Source: Streptococcus sanguinis (lineage in GTDB: Bacteria; Bacillota; Bacilli; Lactobacillales; Streptococcaceae). From it: a DNA stretch of 64,000 nt. Under the pieces are notes generated by a model. The model was not told the origin of the DNA and did not search any database. It saw only the letters and a program-made list of their open reading frames with translations. The translations under genes and the position numbers were made by a program. The stretch is from NCBI RefSeq assembly GCF_900475275.1, contig NZ_LS483364.1, positions 1,116,001 through 1,180,000 of the forward strand, read 5' to 3'. Shown one piece after another: positions 35,194 through 45,308 of this stretch (the stretch's first letter is position 1; every line of letters starts with the position of its first letter).

Positions 35194-37278
35194 TTGGTTA
35201 CAAAAACAAAGAAGAAGTCTACGACCAAGAAAAATCTTGTCATCGTAGAGTCGCCTGCTAAGGCAAAAACAATAGAAAAATATCTGGGACGAAACTACAA
35301 GGTTCTGGCCAGTGTCGGGCATATTCGTGACCTGAAAAAGTCTACTATGTCCATTGATTTTGAGAACAACTATGAGCCGCAGTACATCAATATTCGTGGT
35401 AAAGGTCCGTTGATTAATGACTTGAAAAAAGAAGCAAAGAAAGCTAAACAAGTCTTTCTGGCAAGTGACCCGGACCGCGAAGGAGAAGCTATTTCATGGC
35501 ATTTGGCTCACATTCTTAATCTGGATGAAAAAGAGAAAAACCGTGTCGTCTTCAACGAAATTACCAAAGATGCGGTCAAAAATGCTTTTAAAGAGCCGCG
35601 TCAGATTGATATGAATTTAGTTGATGCGCAGCAGGCTCGTCGAGTTCTGGACCGCTTGGTTGGTTATTCTATTTCTCCTATTCTCTGGAAGAAAGTCAAA
35701 AAAGGCCTGTCAGCTGGCCGGGTGCAGTCTGTCGCTCTCAAGCTGATTATTGACCGGGAAAATGAAATCAATGCCTTCAAACCAGAAGAGTACTGGACAA
35801 TTGATGGAACCTTCAAGAAAGGAACCCGTCAGTTCCAGGCCAGCTTCTATGGTATGAATGGTAAAAAGATGAAGCTGACCAACAATGACGAGGTCAAAGA
35901 AGTTCTGTCTCACCTCAAGGGTGATGACTTTACAGTCGACAGTGTCGAAAAGAAAGAGCGTCGACGCAATGCTCCGCTGCCCTACACGACTTCCTCTATG
36001 CAGCAGGATGCCGCTAATAAGATTAATTTCCGGACTCGTAAGACAATGATGGTGGCTCAGCAGCTCTATGAAGGGATTAATATCGGTTCTGGCGTACAAG
36101 GTCTTATTACCTATATGCGTACCGACTCGACTCGTATCAGCCCAGTAGCGCAAAATGAAGCAGCGAGCTTTATCACGGATAAATTTGGCGCCAAATATTC
36201 CAAACATGGCAGCAAGCCCAAGAACGCTTCTGGCGCTCAAGATGCCCACGAAGCCATTCGTCCTTCCAGCGTTTTCAATACTCCAGAAAGCATCGCAAAG
36301 TATCTGGATAAGGATCAGCTTAAGCTCTATACGCTGATTTGGAACCGTTTTGTAGCCAGTCAAATGACAGCAGCAGTCTTTGATACTATGAATGTTAAGC
36401 TGGGGCAAAATGGTGTCCAATTTTCTGCCAACGGCAGTCAGGTCAAGTTTGATGGCTATCTGGCTATTTACAACGACTCTGACAAGAATAAAATGCTGCC
36501 AGACATGGAAAAGGGCGATACCGTCAAACGTGTAAATACCAATCCAGAACAGCACTTTACCCAGCCACCTGCTCGTTATTCTGAAGCGACTCTTATCAAG
36601 ACTTTAGAAGAAAATGGCGTTGGTCGGCCGTCTACCTATGCACCGACCATTGAGACCATTCAGAAACGATATTACGTTAAGCTGGTTTCCAAGCGCTTTG
36701 AGCCGACGGAACTAGGGGAGATTGTCAATTCACTGATTGTCGAATTCTTCCCAGGCATTGTAAATGTGAAATTTACAGCAGAAATGGAAGCTAAACTAGA
36801 TGATGTAGAAGTTGGCAAAGAGCAATGGCAGAAAGTTATTGACGAGTTTTATAAACCTTTTGAAAAGGAAGTGGCTAAAGCCGAGACTGAAATGGAGAAA
36901 ATCCAAATCAAGGATGAGCCAGCTGGTTTTGACTGTGAGGTCTGTGGCAGTCCCATGGTCATCAAATTGGGTAGATTTGGCAAGTTCTACGCCTGTAGCA
37001 ATTTTCCAGACTGTCGTCATACTCAGGCTATCGTCAAAGAAATCGGCGTGACCTGTCCACAGTGTCAGAAAGGTCAAGTTATTGAGCGTAAGACTAAGCG
37101 AAATCGCATTTTCTACGGCTGCGATCGTTATCCTGACTGTGATTTCACATCTTGGGACAAGCCAGTTGGTCGGAACTGTCCAAAATGTGACCATTATCTG
37201 ATTGAAAAGAAAGTACGCGGTGGTGGCAAGCAAGTAGTCTGCAGCAATGGCGATTACGAAGAAGAAAAAGTGAAATAA
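35194..37278 (+). CDS. topA: DNA topoisomerase I
   Basis: A 694-residue type IA topoisomerase relaxing negative supercoils. The TOPRIM acids are in [10 protein letters not shown] and DPDREGEA; the active tyrosine is Y307 in [12 protein letters not shown]-terminal zinc-ribbon segments occur: CEVCG...CSNFPDC and CPQC...CDRYPDC, plus a third degenerate ribbon (CPKC...VCSNGD) with one cysteine missing. TTG 35194 is chosen as start: AGAAGG is eight bases upstream and the protein then aligns with pneumococcal TopA; a GTG at 35185 would overlap that site. Confidence 0.95.
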   Translation: MVTKTKKKSTTKKNLVIVESPAKAKTIEKYLGRNYKVLASVGHIRDLKKSTMSIDFENNYEPQYINIRGKGPLINDLKKEAKKAKQVFLASDPDREGEAISWHLAHILNLDEKEKNRVVFNEITKDAVKNAFKEPRQIDMNLVDAQQARRVLDRLVGYSISPILWKKVKKGLSAGRVQSVALKLIIDRENEINAFKPEEYWTIDGTFKKGTRQFQASFYGMNGKKMKLTNNDEVKEVLSHLKGDDFTVDSVEKKERRRNAPLPYTTSSMQQDAANKINFRTRKTMMVAQQLYEGINIGSGVQGLITYMRTDSTRISPVAQNEAASFITDKFGAKYSKHGSKPKNASGAQDAHEAIRPSSVFNTPESIAKYLDKDQLKLYTLIWNRFVASQMTAAVFDTMNVKLGQNGVQFSANGSQVKFDGYLAIYNDSDKNKMLPDMEKGDTVKRVNTNPEQHFTQPPARYSEATLIKTLEENGVGRPSTYAPTIETIQKRYYVKLVSKRFEPTELGEIVNSLIVEFFPGIVNVKFTAEMEAKLDDVEVGKEQWQKVIDEFYKPFEKEVAKAETEMEKIQIKDEPAGFDCEVCGSPMVIKLGRFGKFYACSNFPDCRHTQAIVKEIGVTCPQCQKGQVIERKTKRNRIFYGCDRYPDCDFTSWDKPVGRNCPKCDHYLIEKKVRGGGKQVVCSNGDYEEEKVK

Positions 37279-37281
37279 CAT

Positions 37282-37307
37282 TTTTACATAATTTATATTA
37301 CGTAAAA
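37282..37307. repeat. TTTTACATAAT-type inverted repeat after topA
   Basis: TTTTACATAAT and ATTACGTAAAA form a near-perfect inverted repeat in the 57-base gap between topA and the next gene. Similar TTACATA/TATGTAA inverted repeats occur at 45339-45370 and 50403-50424. Whether this is an operator or a weak terminator is not clear. Confidence 0.5.
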
Positions 37308-37335
37308 TATCTTTCTGAAGAAGAGGTGAAGTTTT

Positions 37336-37836
37336 ATGACAGATAAATTTGCAGAATTTCTAAAAATCGCGTCTCAACTGAATAAGATAGGAATTGTTCC
37401 ACTTCTGATGGGTTCTCTAGGTCTGGAGCAAGTTACTGGACAAGACTGGCAGGCGCGTGATATTGATATTCATGTTCATGGTGATGAGCGTGGCTGGGAA
37501 GCACCAGACGAAGAACGTATTTACGATATGGACAAGATTGAGCCTATGATGGAGCGCTTGGGCTATCGCTTAGTCGATCTGCACGAGCATGAATTTCAAA
37601 AAGAAGATCTGTCTATTGAATTTGGAGCCATGGAAACCTTGGGGGCATTCGCTGGTGTGCCGCTAGAGGAGTTGACTCGAAAAGAAGTTGAAGATGTTGA
37701 GTTTCTACTGCCGAATGCAGAGCAATTCTTAGCTATCTACCGTGCTTCTTCCCAAGATTCTTACCGAAATGAAAATAACAATCATAAAGATTTTGCTAAG
37801 ATTGCTTACTTGGAGGAGATGTTAAAAGCAAAGTGA
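37336..37836 (+). CDS. Nucleotidyltransferase-fold protein of unknown function
   Basis: A 166-residue protein with the minimal nucleotidyltransferase signature: a GS motif in PLLMGSLGLEQ (about 24-34) followed by the paired aspartates ARDIDIHVHGD (about 41-51), and later LSIEFGAME. Similar streptococcal proteins are sometimes mislabelled phosphoribosylanthranilate isomerase; nothing here supports that. It may transfer a nucleotide to an unknown substrate. GTGA overlap with the following lipoprotein gene indicates coupling. Confidence 0.65.
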   Translation: MTDKFAEFLKIASQLNKIGIVPLLMGSLGLEQVTGQDWQARDIDIHVHGDERGWEAPDEERIYDMDKIEPMMERLGYRLVDLHEHEFQKEDLSIEFGAMETLGAFAGVPLEELTRKEVEDVEFLLPNAEQFLAIYRASSQDSYRNENNNHKDFAKIAYLEEMLKAK

Positions 37837-38777
37837 TTAAGAAAATAATTAGTGTACTGTTTTCTATTCTCGCATTATTTATTTTGTCAGCATGCAACAA
37901 CAGTGTAGATCATGATTTAAGTAGTACGGCTATATCAAATATTAGTTCCGTAATAGAAGCTGCAGGACTAAAAGCAGAAGGATACTCGACTGCTGATACT
38001 TTTGGCTATCAGGGATTTCCGTTTTACGTTGAAGGAAACAAAAAATTTGTTGATGTCTATGTGGATTTTGAAAAAGATTATGTTCAGAAAACTCCAGTCC
38101 TCAGATACAACCCGAGACTTAAAGAAGTTGAGAAGAAAATTTTCTTTGGTTTGGCCAAGAAAACAGTCTATCGTTTAGAAATGGAGTATGTTTCTGGCGA
38201 TGACAATTATGATAGACTTGAAGAAGCATACAATAGATTGCTTCAAAGTGATAGCTTGACTTCTACATTTTTGAGCAAAGATATGATTAGACAGCTTTAT
38301 ATTAAAAACTCAATTGAATTGGACTCCTTTGACTCAAGTTATTCTTTGGTGCCACAAGAAGAATATAGTGGCAACCCAGAAACTCATCTTGAAGAACAAG
38401 AAAAAAGAGAAGCAATTTTGAAAACAGATGTCAAAGAACTAGCTCCGTTAATCAAGGACTTAGACCTAAGTAGAGCAAATAAACTAGATGAAGATTTGCT
38501 TGCTCTTAATCGCGATATACTCTTAAAAAGAGTTGCTGACAATCGTTCGACTTTTAGTATTCATATAAGCATTGATATAGAACAAGTACGAAAACAAAAC
38601 CTACAATTAGCTAATGAAGATATTGACAATTGGACAGACTCTGATTTTGAATACTTACTTGTTCAAATACTTCAAATCGATAAACTACCTAGGAATACAG
38701 AAGTGGGCTTTGGCATAAGTTACGAAGACAATAGTCATCTGTATGCTTATAAGACATTCAGTTTTGTTAAACAATAA
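37833..38777 (+). CDS. Lipoprotein of unknown function
   Basis: A 314-residue exported lipoprotein. The signal peptide IKKIISVLFSILALFILSAC ends in lipobox LSAC, so C21 is the lipidation site. The remainder is hydrophilic and rich in acidic and lysine residues with no domain I recognise. It starts with GTG 37833, inside the stop of the MNT-like gene. The sequence is more AT-rich than trmFO after it, compatible with a fast-evolving surface gene. A terminator follows. Confidence 0.75.
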   Translation: MIKKIISVLFSILALFILSACNNSVDHDLSSTAISNISSVIEAAGLKAEGYSTADTFGYQGFPFYVEGNKKFVDVYVDFEKDYVQKTPVLRYNPRLKEVEKKIFFGLAKKTVYRLEMEYVSGDDNYDRLEEAYNRLLQSDSLTSTFLSKDMIRQLYIKNSIELDSFDSSYSLVPQEEYSGNPETHLEEQEKREAILKTDVKELAPLIKDLDLSRANKLDEDLLALNRDILLKRVADNRSTFSIHISIDIEQVRKQNLQLANEDIDNWTDSDFEYLLVQILQIDKLPRNTEVGFGISYEDNSHLYAYKTFSFVKQ

Positions 38778-38783
38778 TTTTGG

Positions 38784-38818
38784 AAAGACATTCAGGAATC
38801 CTCCTGTCTGTCTTTTTT
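38784..38818 (+). terminator. Terminator after the lipoprotein gene
   Basis: AAGACA-TT-CAGGA-ATCC-TCCTG-TC-TGTCTT, two stacked stems, then a T run. Confidence 0.82.
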
Positions 38819-38877
38819 ACTATCTTTTTGTTATAATGGTCAGAGTGAAAATCTAGAAATATCCAAGGGAGAGTATC

Positions 38878-40212
38878 ATGTCATCATCCTATATCAATGT
38901 TATCGGTGCTGGTCTGGCTGGCAGTGAAGCAGCTTACCAGATTGCCAAGCGCGGCATCCCAGTCAAACTCTATGAAATGCGGGGTGTTAAGTCAACGCCT
39001 CAACACAAGACTGCAGACTTTGCAGAACTGGTCTGCTCTAACTCTTTGCGAGGAGATGCGCTGACCAATGCAGTTGGCCTACTAAAAGAAGAAATGAGAC
39101 GGTTGGATTCAGTCATCTTAAAGTCAGCAGAAGCGACTCGAGTGCCAGCAGGAGGTGCTCTAGCAGTTGATAGAGAAGGTTTTTCTCAGATGGTAACAGA
39201 GCTAGTGACCAACCATCCATTGATTGAGGTCATTCGTGAAGAAATCACTGAAATTCCAGAGGATGCTATCACAGTCATCGCGACAGGGCCCTTGACTAGT
39301 GATGCTCTGGCCGAGAAAATCCATGCGCTTAATGGAGGCGACGGTTTTTATTTCTACGACGCGGCGGCGCCGATCATTGATGTCAATACCATCGATATGA
39401 CTAAGGTCTATCTCAAATCTCGTTATGATAAGGGGGAAGCGGCCTATCTCAACGCGCCAATGACCAAGCAAGAATTTATGGATTTCCATGATGCTTTGGT
39501 CAATGCCGAGGAAGCACCACTCAATTCCTTTGAGAAGGAAAAATACTTTGAAGGCTGCATGCCTATTGAAGTTATGGCCAAGCGAGGTATTAAAACCATG
39601 CTTTATGGACCGATGAAGCCGGTTGGTTTAGAATATCCAGATGACTACCAAGGACCTCGAGATGGTGAATATAAGACGCCATACGCTGTGGTGCAGCTTC
39701 GTCAGGACAATGCAGCAGGCAGTCTTTACAACATCGTCGGCTTCCAAACTCATCTCAAGTGGGGAGAGCAAAAGCGTGTCTTTCAGATGATTCCTGGCCT
39801 TGAGAATGCAGAATTTGTCCGCTATGGTGTTATGCATCGAAACTCCTATATGGACTCTCCAAATCTGCTAGAACAGACTTTCCGCTCTAAGAAACAGACT
39901 AATCTTTTCTTTGCAGGTCAAATGACTGGCGTCGAAGGCTATGTTGAGTCTGCAGCTTCTGGTCTGGTTGCTGGTATCAATGCCGCTCGACTCTTCAAAG
40001 GAGAAGAAGCACTTGTTTTTCCAGAAACAACAGCTATCGGTAGCCTGCCACACTATGTTACCCACGCTGACAGCAAGCATTTCCAACCCATGAATGTCAA
40101 TTTTGGCATTATCAAAGAGTTGGACGGCCGTCGGATTCGTGACAAGAAAGAGCGCTATGAGAAAATTGCTGAGCGAGCCTTGCAGGATTTACAGCCTTAT
40201 TTGGATAAATAA
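38878..40212 (+). CDS. trmFO: Methylenetetrahydrofolate-tRNA (uracil-5-)-methyltransferase
   Basis: A 444-residue FAD enzyme that makes ribothymidine at position 54 of tRNAs with methylene-THF as carbon donor, the Gram-positive alternative to SAM-dependent TrmA. The N-terminal dinucleotide fold is [12 protein letters not shown] (4-15), with [10 protein letters not shown] (about 52-61), and [16 protein letters not shown] near 350. An extended -10 (TGT-TATAAT, 38831-38836) and a GGGAGAG site precede ATG 38878. Confidence 0.95.
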   Translation: MSSSYINVIGAGLAGSEAAYQIAKRGIPVKLYEMRGVKSTPQHKTADFAELVCSNSLRGDALTNAVGLLKEEMRRLDSVILKSAEATRVPAGGALAVDREGFSQMVTELVTNHPLIEVIREEITEIPEDAITVIATGPLTSDALAEKIHALNGGDGFYFYDAAAPIIDVNTIDMTKVYLKSRYDKGEAAYLNAPMTKQEFMDFHDALVNAEEAPLNSFEKEKYFEGCMPIEVMAKRGIKTMLYGPMKPVGLEYPDDYQGPRDGEYKTPYAVVQLRQDNAAGSLYNIVGFQTHLKWGEQKRVFQMIPGLENAEFVRYGVMHRNSYMDSPNLLEQTFRSKKQTNLFFAGQMTGVEGYVESAASGLVAGINAARLFKGEEALVFPETTAIGSLPHYVTHADSKHFQPMNVNFGIIKELDGRRIRDKKERYEKIAERALQDLQPYLDK

Positions 40213-40245
40213 TCTATTTTCTATCATTATCTAATAAAAATCATT

Positions 40246-40274
40246 AAAAAGTTAGGAATTTCCTAACTTTTTTG
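40246..40274 (+). terminator. Terminator after trmFO
   Basis: AAAAAGTTAGGAA and TTTCCTAACTTTTTT form a long, perfect hairpin with a T tract. Confidence 0.9.
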
Positions 40275-40327
40275 CTTAATTTGTGATATAATAAATAAAA
40301 ATTTTGAAAATAGAAAGTTTTCTGAAA

Positions 40328-41152
40328 ATGAATAAATCCTATTTTTACCTTGAAATGAAGACACATGAGTTGGTCGTTCCTTATACTAAGCAAAAACGCC
40401 GTGTCCGCGTCTTGCTTCCAAAGAACTATAGTCAGGACACAAATAAGACGTATCCGGTCGTTTATTTTCACGACGGACAAAATGTTCTTTATAGCAAAGA
40501 GTCTTTCAGCGGCCATTCGTGGAAGGTGATTCCAACAATTAAGCGTAATCCAGATATTGAAAAAATGATTGTCGTGGCTATTGACAACGATGGCCAAGGG
40601 CGGATGAATGAGTATTCAGCTTGGAAGTTCCAAGAGTCCAATATTCCCGGTATTCAGTTTGGCGGCAAGGGAACAGAGTATGCGGAGTTTGTCATGGAAG
40701 TCGTCAAGCCTTTTATTGACCAGCATTATCGGACTAAGTCGGATCGGCTGCATACGGCTATGATTGGCTCTTCTCTTGGGGGAAATATCAGCCAGTTTAT
40801 CGGTGTTGAATACCAAGATCAGATTGGCTGTCTGGGAATCTTTTCATCAGCAAATTGGCTGCATCAGGAAGCCTTTGACCGTTATATTGAGAGAAAAAAA
40901 CTTCAGGCTGACCAGCGAGTTTTCATTTATGTTGGGACAGAAGAGGCTGATGATACAGATAAGACATTAATGGCTGGCAACATCAAGCAGGCCTATATTG
41001 ATTCATCGCTCAGCTATTTCCGACAGTTGCTCGTGTCTGGGGTAGATTTGTCCAATATTCAGATTAAGATCCAGTCTGGAGCTATTCATAATGAAATCGC
41101 TTGGGCAGAGCACTTGCCAGACTGTTTCCGTTTTATCAGCGAGAAATGGTAA
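40328..41152 (+). CDS. Alpha/beta hydrolase, esterase D-like
   Basis: A 274-residue putative esterase. YPVVYFHDGQN (about 44-54) is the oxyanion strand, and the nucleophile is the serine in IGSSLGGNISQF (about 143-154); the late histidine is in GAIHNEIAW. An extended -10 (TGA-TATAAT, 40287-40292) lies upstream. ATG 40328 aligns with the pneumococcal homologue, although its ribosome site is weak. It opens a three-gene cluster with another esterase and an ATP-grasp enzyme. Confidence 0.85.
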   Translation: MNKSYFYLEMKTHELVVPYTKQKRRVRVLLPKNYSQDTNKTYPVVYFHDGQNVLYSKESFSGHSWKVIPTIKRNPDIEKMIVVAIDNDGQGRMNEYSAWKFQESNIPGIQFGGKGTEYAEFVMEVVKPFIDQHYRTKSDRLHTAMIGSSLGGNISQFIGVEYQDQIGCLGIFSSANWLHQEAFDRYIERKKLQADQRVFIYVGTEEADDTDKTLMAGNIKQAYIDSSLSYFRQLLVSGVDLSNIQIKIQSGAIHNEIAWAEHLPDCFRFISEKW

Positions 41153-41184
41153 TCTAGTCAAACAGTGAGAAAGAGGTAAAAACT

Positions 41185-41925
41185 ATGCATGTAGAATTTT
41201 TAAGTCATTGGAGCGGCAATCTAGGCCGAGAAATGTATATCAATCGCTATGGCCATGCTGGGCTCCCGATTATAGTCTTTGCATCATCAGGCGGCAGCCA
41301 TAATGAATATGCTGACTTTGGTATGATTGAGGCCTGTGCAGGTTTTATTGAGGCTGGTAAGGTCCAATTTTTCACTCTCAGCAGCATTGATAGCGAGAGC
41401 TGGTTGGCGGACTGGAAGCACCCACACGATCGAGCAGAAATGCATCGTGCCTATGAGCGTTATGTCATCGAGGAAGCTATTCCTTTCGTCAAGCATAAGA
41501 CAGGCTGGTTTGACCCTATGATGACGACAGGCTGCTCCATGGGAGCTTATCATGCTGTTAATTTCTTCCTGCAGCATCCAGATGTTTTCAATAAAGTGAT
41601 TGCCCTCAGTGGTGTCTATGATGCACGTTTCTTTGTTGGTGACAATTTGAATGACGAAGTCATTTATCAAAACTCTCCAGCAGACTATATCTGGAACCAA
41701 AATGATGGCTGGTTTATTGACCGCTATCGACAGGCCGATATTATCGTTTGTACTGGCTTGGGTGACTGGGAGCAGGATGGCCTGCCTTCCTTCTACACGC
41801 TGAAAGAAGCTTTTGAGCATAAGAATATTCCAGCTTGGTTTGCCGAATGGGGTCATGATGTTTCCCATGACTGGATTTGGTGGCGTAAGCAAATGCCTTA
41901 TTTCCTCAATGAACTCAATCTTTAA
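41185..41925 (+). CDS. Alpha/beta hydrolase, second esterase of the cluster
   Basis: A 246-residue putative esterase with nucleophile serine in TTGCSMGAYHAVNFF (about 113-127) and the catalytic histidine in WFAEWGHDVSHDW (about 219-231). IVFASSGGSHNEYADFG lies on the oxyanion side. It starts 32 bases after the first esterase with AGAGG, and precedes the ATP-grasp gene by 12 bases. Substrate unknown. Confidence 0.85.
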   Translation: MHVEFLSHWSGNLGREMYINRYGHAGLPIIVFASSGGSHNEYADFGMIEACAGFIEAGKVQFFTLSSIDSESWLADWKHPHDRAEMHRAYERYVIEEAIPFVKHKTGWFDPMMTTGCSMGAYHAVNFFLQHPDVFNKVIALSGVYDARFFVGDNLNDEVIYQNSPADYIWNQNDGWFIDRYRQADIIVCTGLGDWEQDGLPSFYTLKEAFEHKNIPAWFAEWGHDVSHDWIWWRKQMPYFLNELNL

Positions 41926-41937
41926 AGGAGGTTTCCT

Positions 41938-43104
41938 ATGAATTATATCGTTATTTCTCCCTATTATCCACAAAATTTTCAGCAGTTTACAGTGGAGCTG
42001 GCTAACAAAGGAATCACTGTTCTGGGAATCGGTCAGGAGCCTTATGACCAGCTAGACCAGCCTTTGAAGGATTCATTGACCGAATATTTCAGAGTAGAAA
42101 ATCTTGAAAACCTTGATGAAGTAAAAAGAGCGGTGGCCTTTCTTTTCTACAAGCATGGACCTATCGACCGGATTGAGTCACATAATGAATACTGGCTGGA
42201 ACTTGACGCAGAGTTGCGTGAGCAATTCAATGTCTTTGGAGCAAAGCCAAAAGACTTGAAAAAGACCAAGTTCAAATCAGAAATGAAGAAACTCTTTAAA
42301 AAAGCAGGCGTTCCAGTGGTACCTGGTCAGATTGTCAATACAGAAGCAGGCGCTGATTTGGCTGTCAAGAAACTTGGTCTGCCTTTGATTGCTAAGCCTG
42401 ATAATGGAGTAGGAGCAGTTGCAACCTTTAAATTAGAAACAGCAGAAGATGTCGAACGATTCAAGCAAGAATGGGATCATCAGACTGCTTATTTCTTTGA
42501 AAAGTTTGTCCAGTCTGGCGAAATCTGTACTTTTGACGGTTTGGTAGATAAGGATGGTCAGATCGTCTTTGCAACCACCTTTGACTATGCCCATACACCG
42601 CTGGATTTGATGATCTATAAGATGGACAATTCCTACTACGTTCTTAAGGATATGGATCCAAAACTGCGTGCTTATGGAGAAGCGATTGTCAAAACCTTCG
42701 GCATGAAAGAACGCTTTTTCCATATTGAGTTCTTCCGCGAAGGTGATGATTATGTAGCCATTGAGTACAATAACCGTCCAGCTGGCGGCTTTACCATTGA
42801 TGTCTATAATTTCGCCCACTCAATCGATCTTTACAGAGGCTATGCAGCGATTGTAGCAGGAGAGCCTTTCCCAGCTGCTCACATGGAGCCACTGTATTGT
42901 TTGGCAACCTCGCGCCGTGCATCGACAAACTATGCTTACCCTGAGGCTGACTTGCTGGAGAAATACAGAGATAATTTCAAAGTTAAGAAAGACATGCCAG
43001 CCGCTTTTGCAGAGCTGCAAGGTGACTACCTCTATATGCTAACAACACCAAGCCGTGAGCAGATGGAGCAGATGATTGCAGATTTTGCTAAACAGGCGGA
43101 CTAA
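41938..43104 (+). CDS. ATP-grasp domain ligase
   Basis: A 388-residue ATP-grasp protein, probably joining a carboxylate to an amine or thiol through an acyl phosphate. The preATP-grasp part (1-110) is followed by KKAGVPVVPG, LIAKPDNGVGAVATF (the ATP-binding loop, about 150-164), EKFVQSGEICTFDG and the metal-site IEYNNRPAGGFT (about 280-291). The product is not predictable. It ends a cluster with two esterases that could hydrolyse or trim a product. A GGAGG site precedes it. Confidence 0.85.
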   Translation: MNYIVISPYYPQNFQQFTVELANKGITVLGIGQEPYDQLDQPLKDSLTEYFRVENLENLDEVKRAVAFLFYKHGPIDRIESHNEYWLELDAELREQFNVFGAKPKDLKKTKFKSEMKKLFKKAGVPVVPGQIVNTEAGADLAVKKLGLPLIAKPDNGVGAVATFKLETAEDVERFKQEWDHQTAYFFEKFVQSGEICTFDGLVDKDGQIVFATTFDYAHTPLDLMIYKMDNSYYVLKDMDPKLRAYGEAIVKTFGMKERFFHIEFFREGDDYVAIEYNNRPAGGFTIDVYNFAHSIDLYRGYAAIVAGEPFPAAHMEPLYCLATSRRASTNYAYPEADLLEKYRDNFKVKKDMPAAFAELQGDYLYMLTTPSREQMEQMIADFAKQAD

Positions 43105-43205
43105 TCAAAAGCATGCTCTGCTATTATTTTCGTATAACAGTTTCAAAATAGTAAAAACTACTCTAGCACAAAAAAAGTTTGTGAAATTCCTGTTTTGGTG
43201 CCTAC

Positions 43206-43237
43206 AACCAGTTTATCCAATGGATTGACTGGTTTTT
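43206..43237 (+). terminator. Terminator after the ATP-grasp gene
   Basis: AACCAGT (43206-43212) pairs with ACTGGTT (43228-43234) around an inner TCCA/TGGA stem, then a T run. Confidence 0.78.
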
Positions 43238-43265
43238 CTTTGTGAAATATAAGTGAGCAAAAGTT

Positions 43266-43294
43266 TTGACAGTGCTTACAGCTTTAGATAGAAT
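43266..43294 (+). promoter_or_regulatory. Promoter of the 2-oxoacid dehydrogenase operon
   Basis: Consensus TTGACA (43266-43271), 17-base spacer, TAGAAT (43289-43294). The leader is about 28 bases with AGAAAGG before ATG 43329. No clear cre or Rex site was recognised. Confidence 0.78.
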
Positions 43295-43328
43295 TAAATA
43301 GAAGAATTATGCTTAGAAAGGCAAAAAA

Positions 43329-44297
43329 ATGGCAACTTTAGATAAAAATCTTTTGTTAGAGATGTTCCGTAAGATGGAAGAAATCCGTCGAATGGACTTA
43401 AAAATTGCTCAACTTGTAAAAAAAGGAAAGGTTCCTGGAATGACTCACTTCTCAGTAGGTGAGGAAGCAGCCAATGTTGGTGCTATGCTGGCTTTGAACA
43501 AGGATGATTTGTTGACTTCTAATCACCGGGGACACGGTCAAGCTATCGCAAAAGGAATCAACCTCAACGAAATGATGGCGGAAATCCTAGGGAAATACAC
43601 CGGTACCTGTAAAGGAAAAGGCGGCTCTATGCACATTGCTGACCTAGATGCCGGAAACCTTGGTGCTAATGGTATCGTAGGTGGCGGCATGGGAATTGCT
43701 GTTGGAGCAGCTCTGACCCAGCAAATGCAGAAGACTGGCAAGATTGTTGTCTGCTTCTTCGGTGACGGTGCTACCAACGAAGGTGTCTTCCACGAAGCAG
43801 TCAACATGGCTTCTATCTGGAATCTGCCCGTTATTTTCTATTGTATCAATAATGGCTATGGTATTTCTGCTGACATCAAGAAAATGACCAATGTAGAGCA
43901 CATCCACGAGCGCAGTGCAGCTTATGGTATTCCAGGTATGTTCATCGAAGATGGCAATAATGTTCTGGATGTCTATGAAGGTTTCCAAAAGGCTGTGGAG
44001 CATGTTCGCAGTGGTAAAGGACCTGTCTTAATTGAGAGCGTGACCTATCGTTGGTTGGGACACTCGTCTTCTGACCCAGGTAAATACCGTACTCGTGAAG
44101 AAGTGGAAGAATGGAAGAAGAAGGATCCAATCGAAAATCTTCGTAAATACTTGCTGGAAAACAAGATTGCAAGCGAGGAAGAGTTGGAAGTTATCCAAGC
44201 TGGAGTCAAAGAAACGGTAGAAGCGTCTGTAAAATTCGCAGAAGAAAGTCCGTTTCCGCCACTTGAATCTGCCTTTGAAGATATTTACGCAGACTAA
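43329..44297 (+). CDS. pdhA: Pyruvate/acetoin dehydrogenase E1 component, alpha subunit
   Basis: A 322-residue thiamine-diphosphate subunit that decarboxylates pyruvate (or acetoin) and passes the two-carbon unit to lipoyl groups. The ThDP motif begins GDGATNEGVFHE and ends in YCINN (about 139-168); the phosphorylation-loop-like segment YRWLGHSSSDPGKYR is also present. The family cannot be split firmly into pyruvate or acetoin type by eye; streptococcal homologues are annotated acoA or pdhA. First gene of the operon. Confidence 0.93.
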   Translation: MATLDKNLLLEMFRKMEEIRRMDLKIAQLVKKGKVPGMTHFSVGEEAANVGAMLALNKDDLLTSNHRGHGQAIAKGINLNEMMAEILGKYTGTCKGKGGSMHIADLDAGNLGANGIVGGGMGIAVGAALTQQMQKTGKIVVCFFGDGATNEGVFHEAVNMASIWNLPVIFYCINNGYGISADIKKMTNVEHIHERSAAYGIPGMFIEDGNNVLDVYEGFQKAVEHVRSGKGPVLIESVTYRWLGHSSSDPGKYRTREEVEEWKKKDPIENLRKYLLENKIASEEELEVIQAGVKETVEASVKFAEESPFPPLESAFEDIYAD

Positions 44298-44315
44298 AGA
44301 GAGGAGAAAAAGAAA

Positions 44316-45308
44316 ATGGAAACTAAAACTATGTCTTTTCGTGACACCATTATCCTCGCTATGTCTGAGGAAATGCGTCGCGATGAAAATGTACTCTTAA
44401 TGGGAGAAGATGTCGGAGTCTTTGGTGGAGATTTCGGAACATCTGTTGGTATGCTGGAAGAGTTCGGTCCAGAGCGTGTACGTGACTGTCCGATTTCAGA
44501 AGCAGCTATTTCTGGAGCAGCAGCTGGAGCAGCTATGACAGGGCTGCGTCCAATCGTAGATATGACATTTATGGACTTCTCTGTAATCGCCATGGATGCT
44601 ATTGTTAATCAAGCCGCTAAAACGCGCTATATGTTTGGCGGAAAAGGACAAGTGCCAATGACTGTCCGTTGTGCGGCAGGTAATGGAGTTGGCTCAGCGG
44701 CTCAGCACTCTCAGTCTTTGGAATCTTGGTTTACCCACATTCCAGGACTTAAGGTAGTCGCTCCAGGAACTCCGGCTGATATGAAGGGACTTCTCAAGGC
44801 TTCTATCCGAGATAACAACCCGGTTATTATCTTGGAATACAAGTCTGAATTTAACCAAAAAGGCGAGGTGCCACTAGATCCTGAGTATGTAATCCCACTC
44901 GGTGTAGGTGAAATCAAAAAAGAAGGTACCGATGTAACAGTTGTTACCTACGGAAAAATGCTTCGCCGTGTCATGCAGGCAGCTGAAGAATTAGCAGAAG
45001 AAGGTATCTCTGTAGAAGTGGTTGACCCACGTACATTGGTGCCGCTTGATAAGGATATTATCATCAATTCTGTTAAGAAGACCGGAAAGGTCGTTTTGGT
45101 TAATGATGCCCACAAAACTAGCGGTTTCATTGGTGAAATTTCAGCGATTATTTCTGAGTCTGAAGCATTTGACTATCTAGATGCTCCAATTCGCCGTTGT
45201 GCAGGTGAAGATGTGCCAATGCCTTATGCACAGAACTTGGAAAACGCGATGATTCCGACCGTTGAAAGCATCAAAGATGCTATTCGGAAGACATATCATA
45301 AAGAATAA
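44316..45308 (+). CDS. pdhB: Pyruvate/acetoin dehydrogenase E1 component, beta subunit
   Basis: A 330-residue transketolase-like beta subunit partnering E1 alpha. GEDVGVFGGDFG (about 29-40), the CPISEAAISGAAAG segment and RTLVPLDKDIIINSVKKT (about 233-250) are characteristic. It starts 18 bases after the alpha subunit with GAGGAG. It is separated from the E2 gene by an unusual 349-base structured spacer. Confidence 0.94.
   Translation: METKTMSFRDTIILAMSEEMRRDENVLLMGEDVGVFGGDFGTSVGMLEEFGPERVRDCPISEAAISGAAAGAAMTGLRPIVDMTFMDFSVIAMDAIVNQAAKTRYMFGGKGQVPMTVRCAAGNGVGSAAQHSQSLESWFTHIPGLKVVAPGTPADMKGLLKASIRDNNPVIILEYKSEFNQKGEVPLDPEYVIPLGVGEIKKEGTDVTVVTYGKMLRRVMQAAEELAEEGISVEVVDPRTLVPLDKDIIINSVKKTGKVVLVNDAHKTSGFIGEISAIISESEAFDYLDAPIRRCAGEDVPMPYAQNLENAMIPTVESIKDAIRKTYHKE

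Noticed and set aside
35710..36555. 281-codon minus-strand ORF inside topA
   Set aside because: Antisense to topA with no homologous features; a shadow of its codon pattern.
37336..37836. Phosphoribosylanthranilate isomerase
   Set aside because: This label is seen on homologues, but the protein has GS and DxD nucleotidyltransferase motifs and no TIM-barrel features.
41287..41973. 228-codon minus-strand ORF inside the second esterase gene
   Set aside because: Antisense to a protein with a clear nucleophile motif and a good ribosome site.
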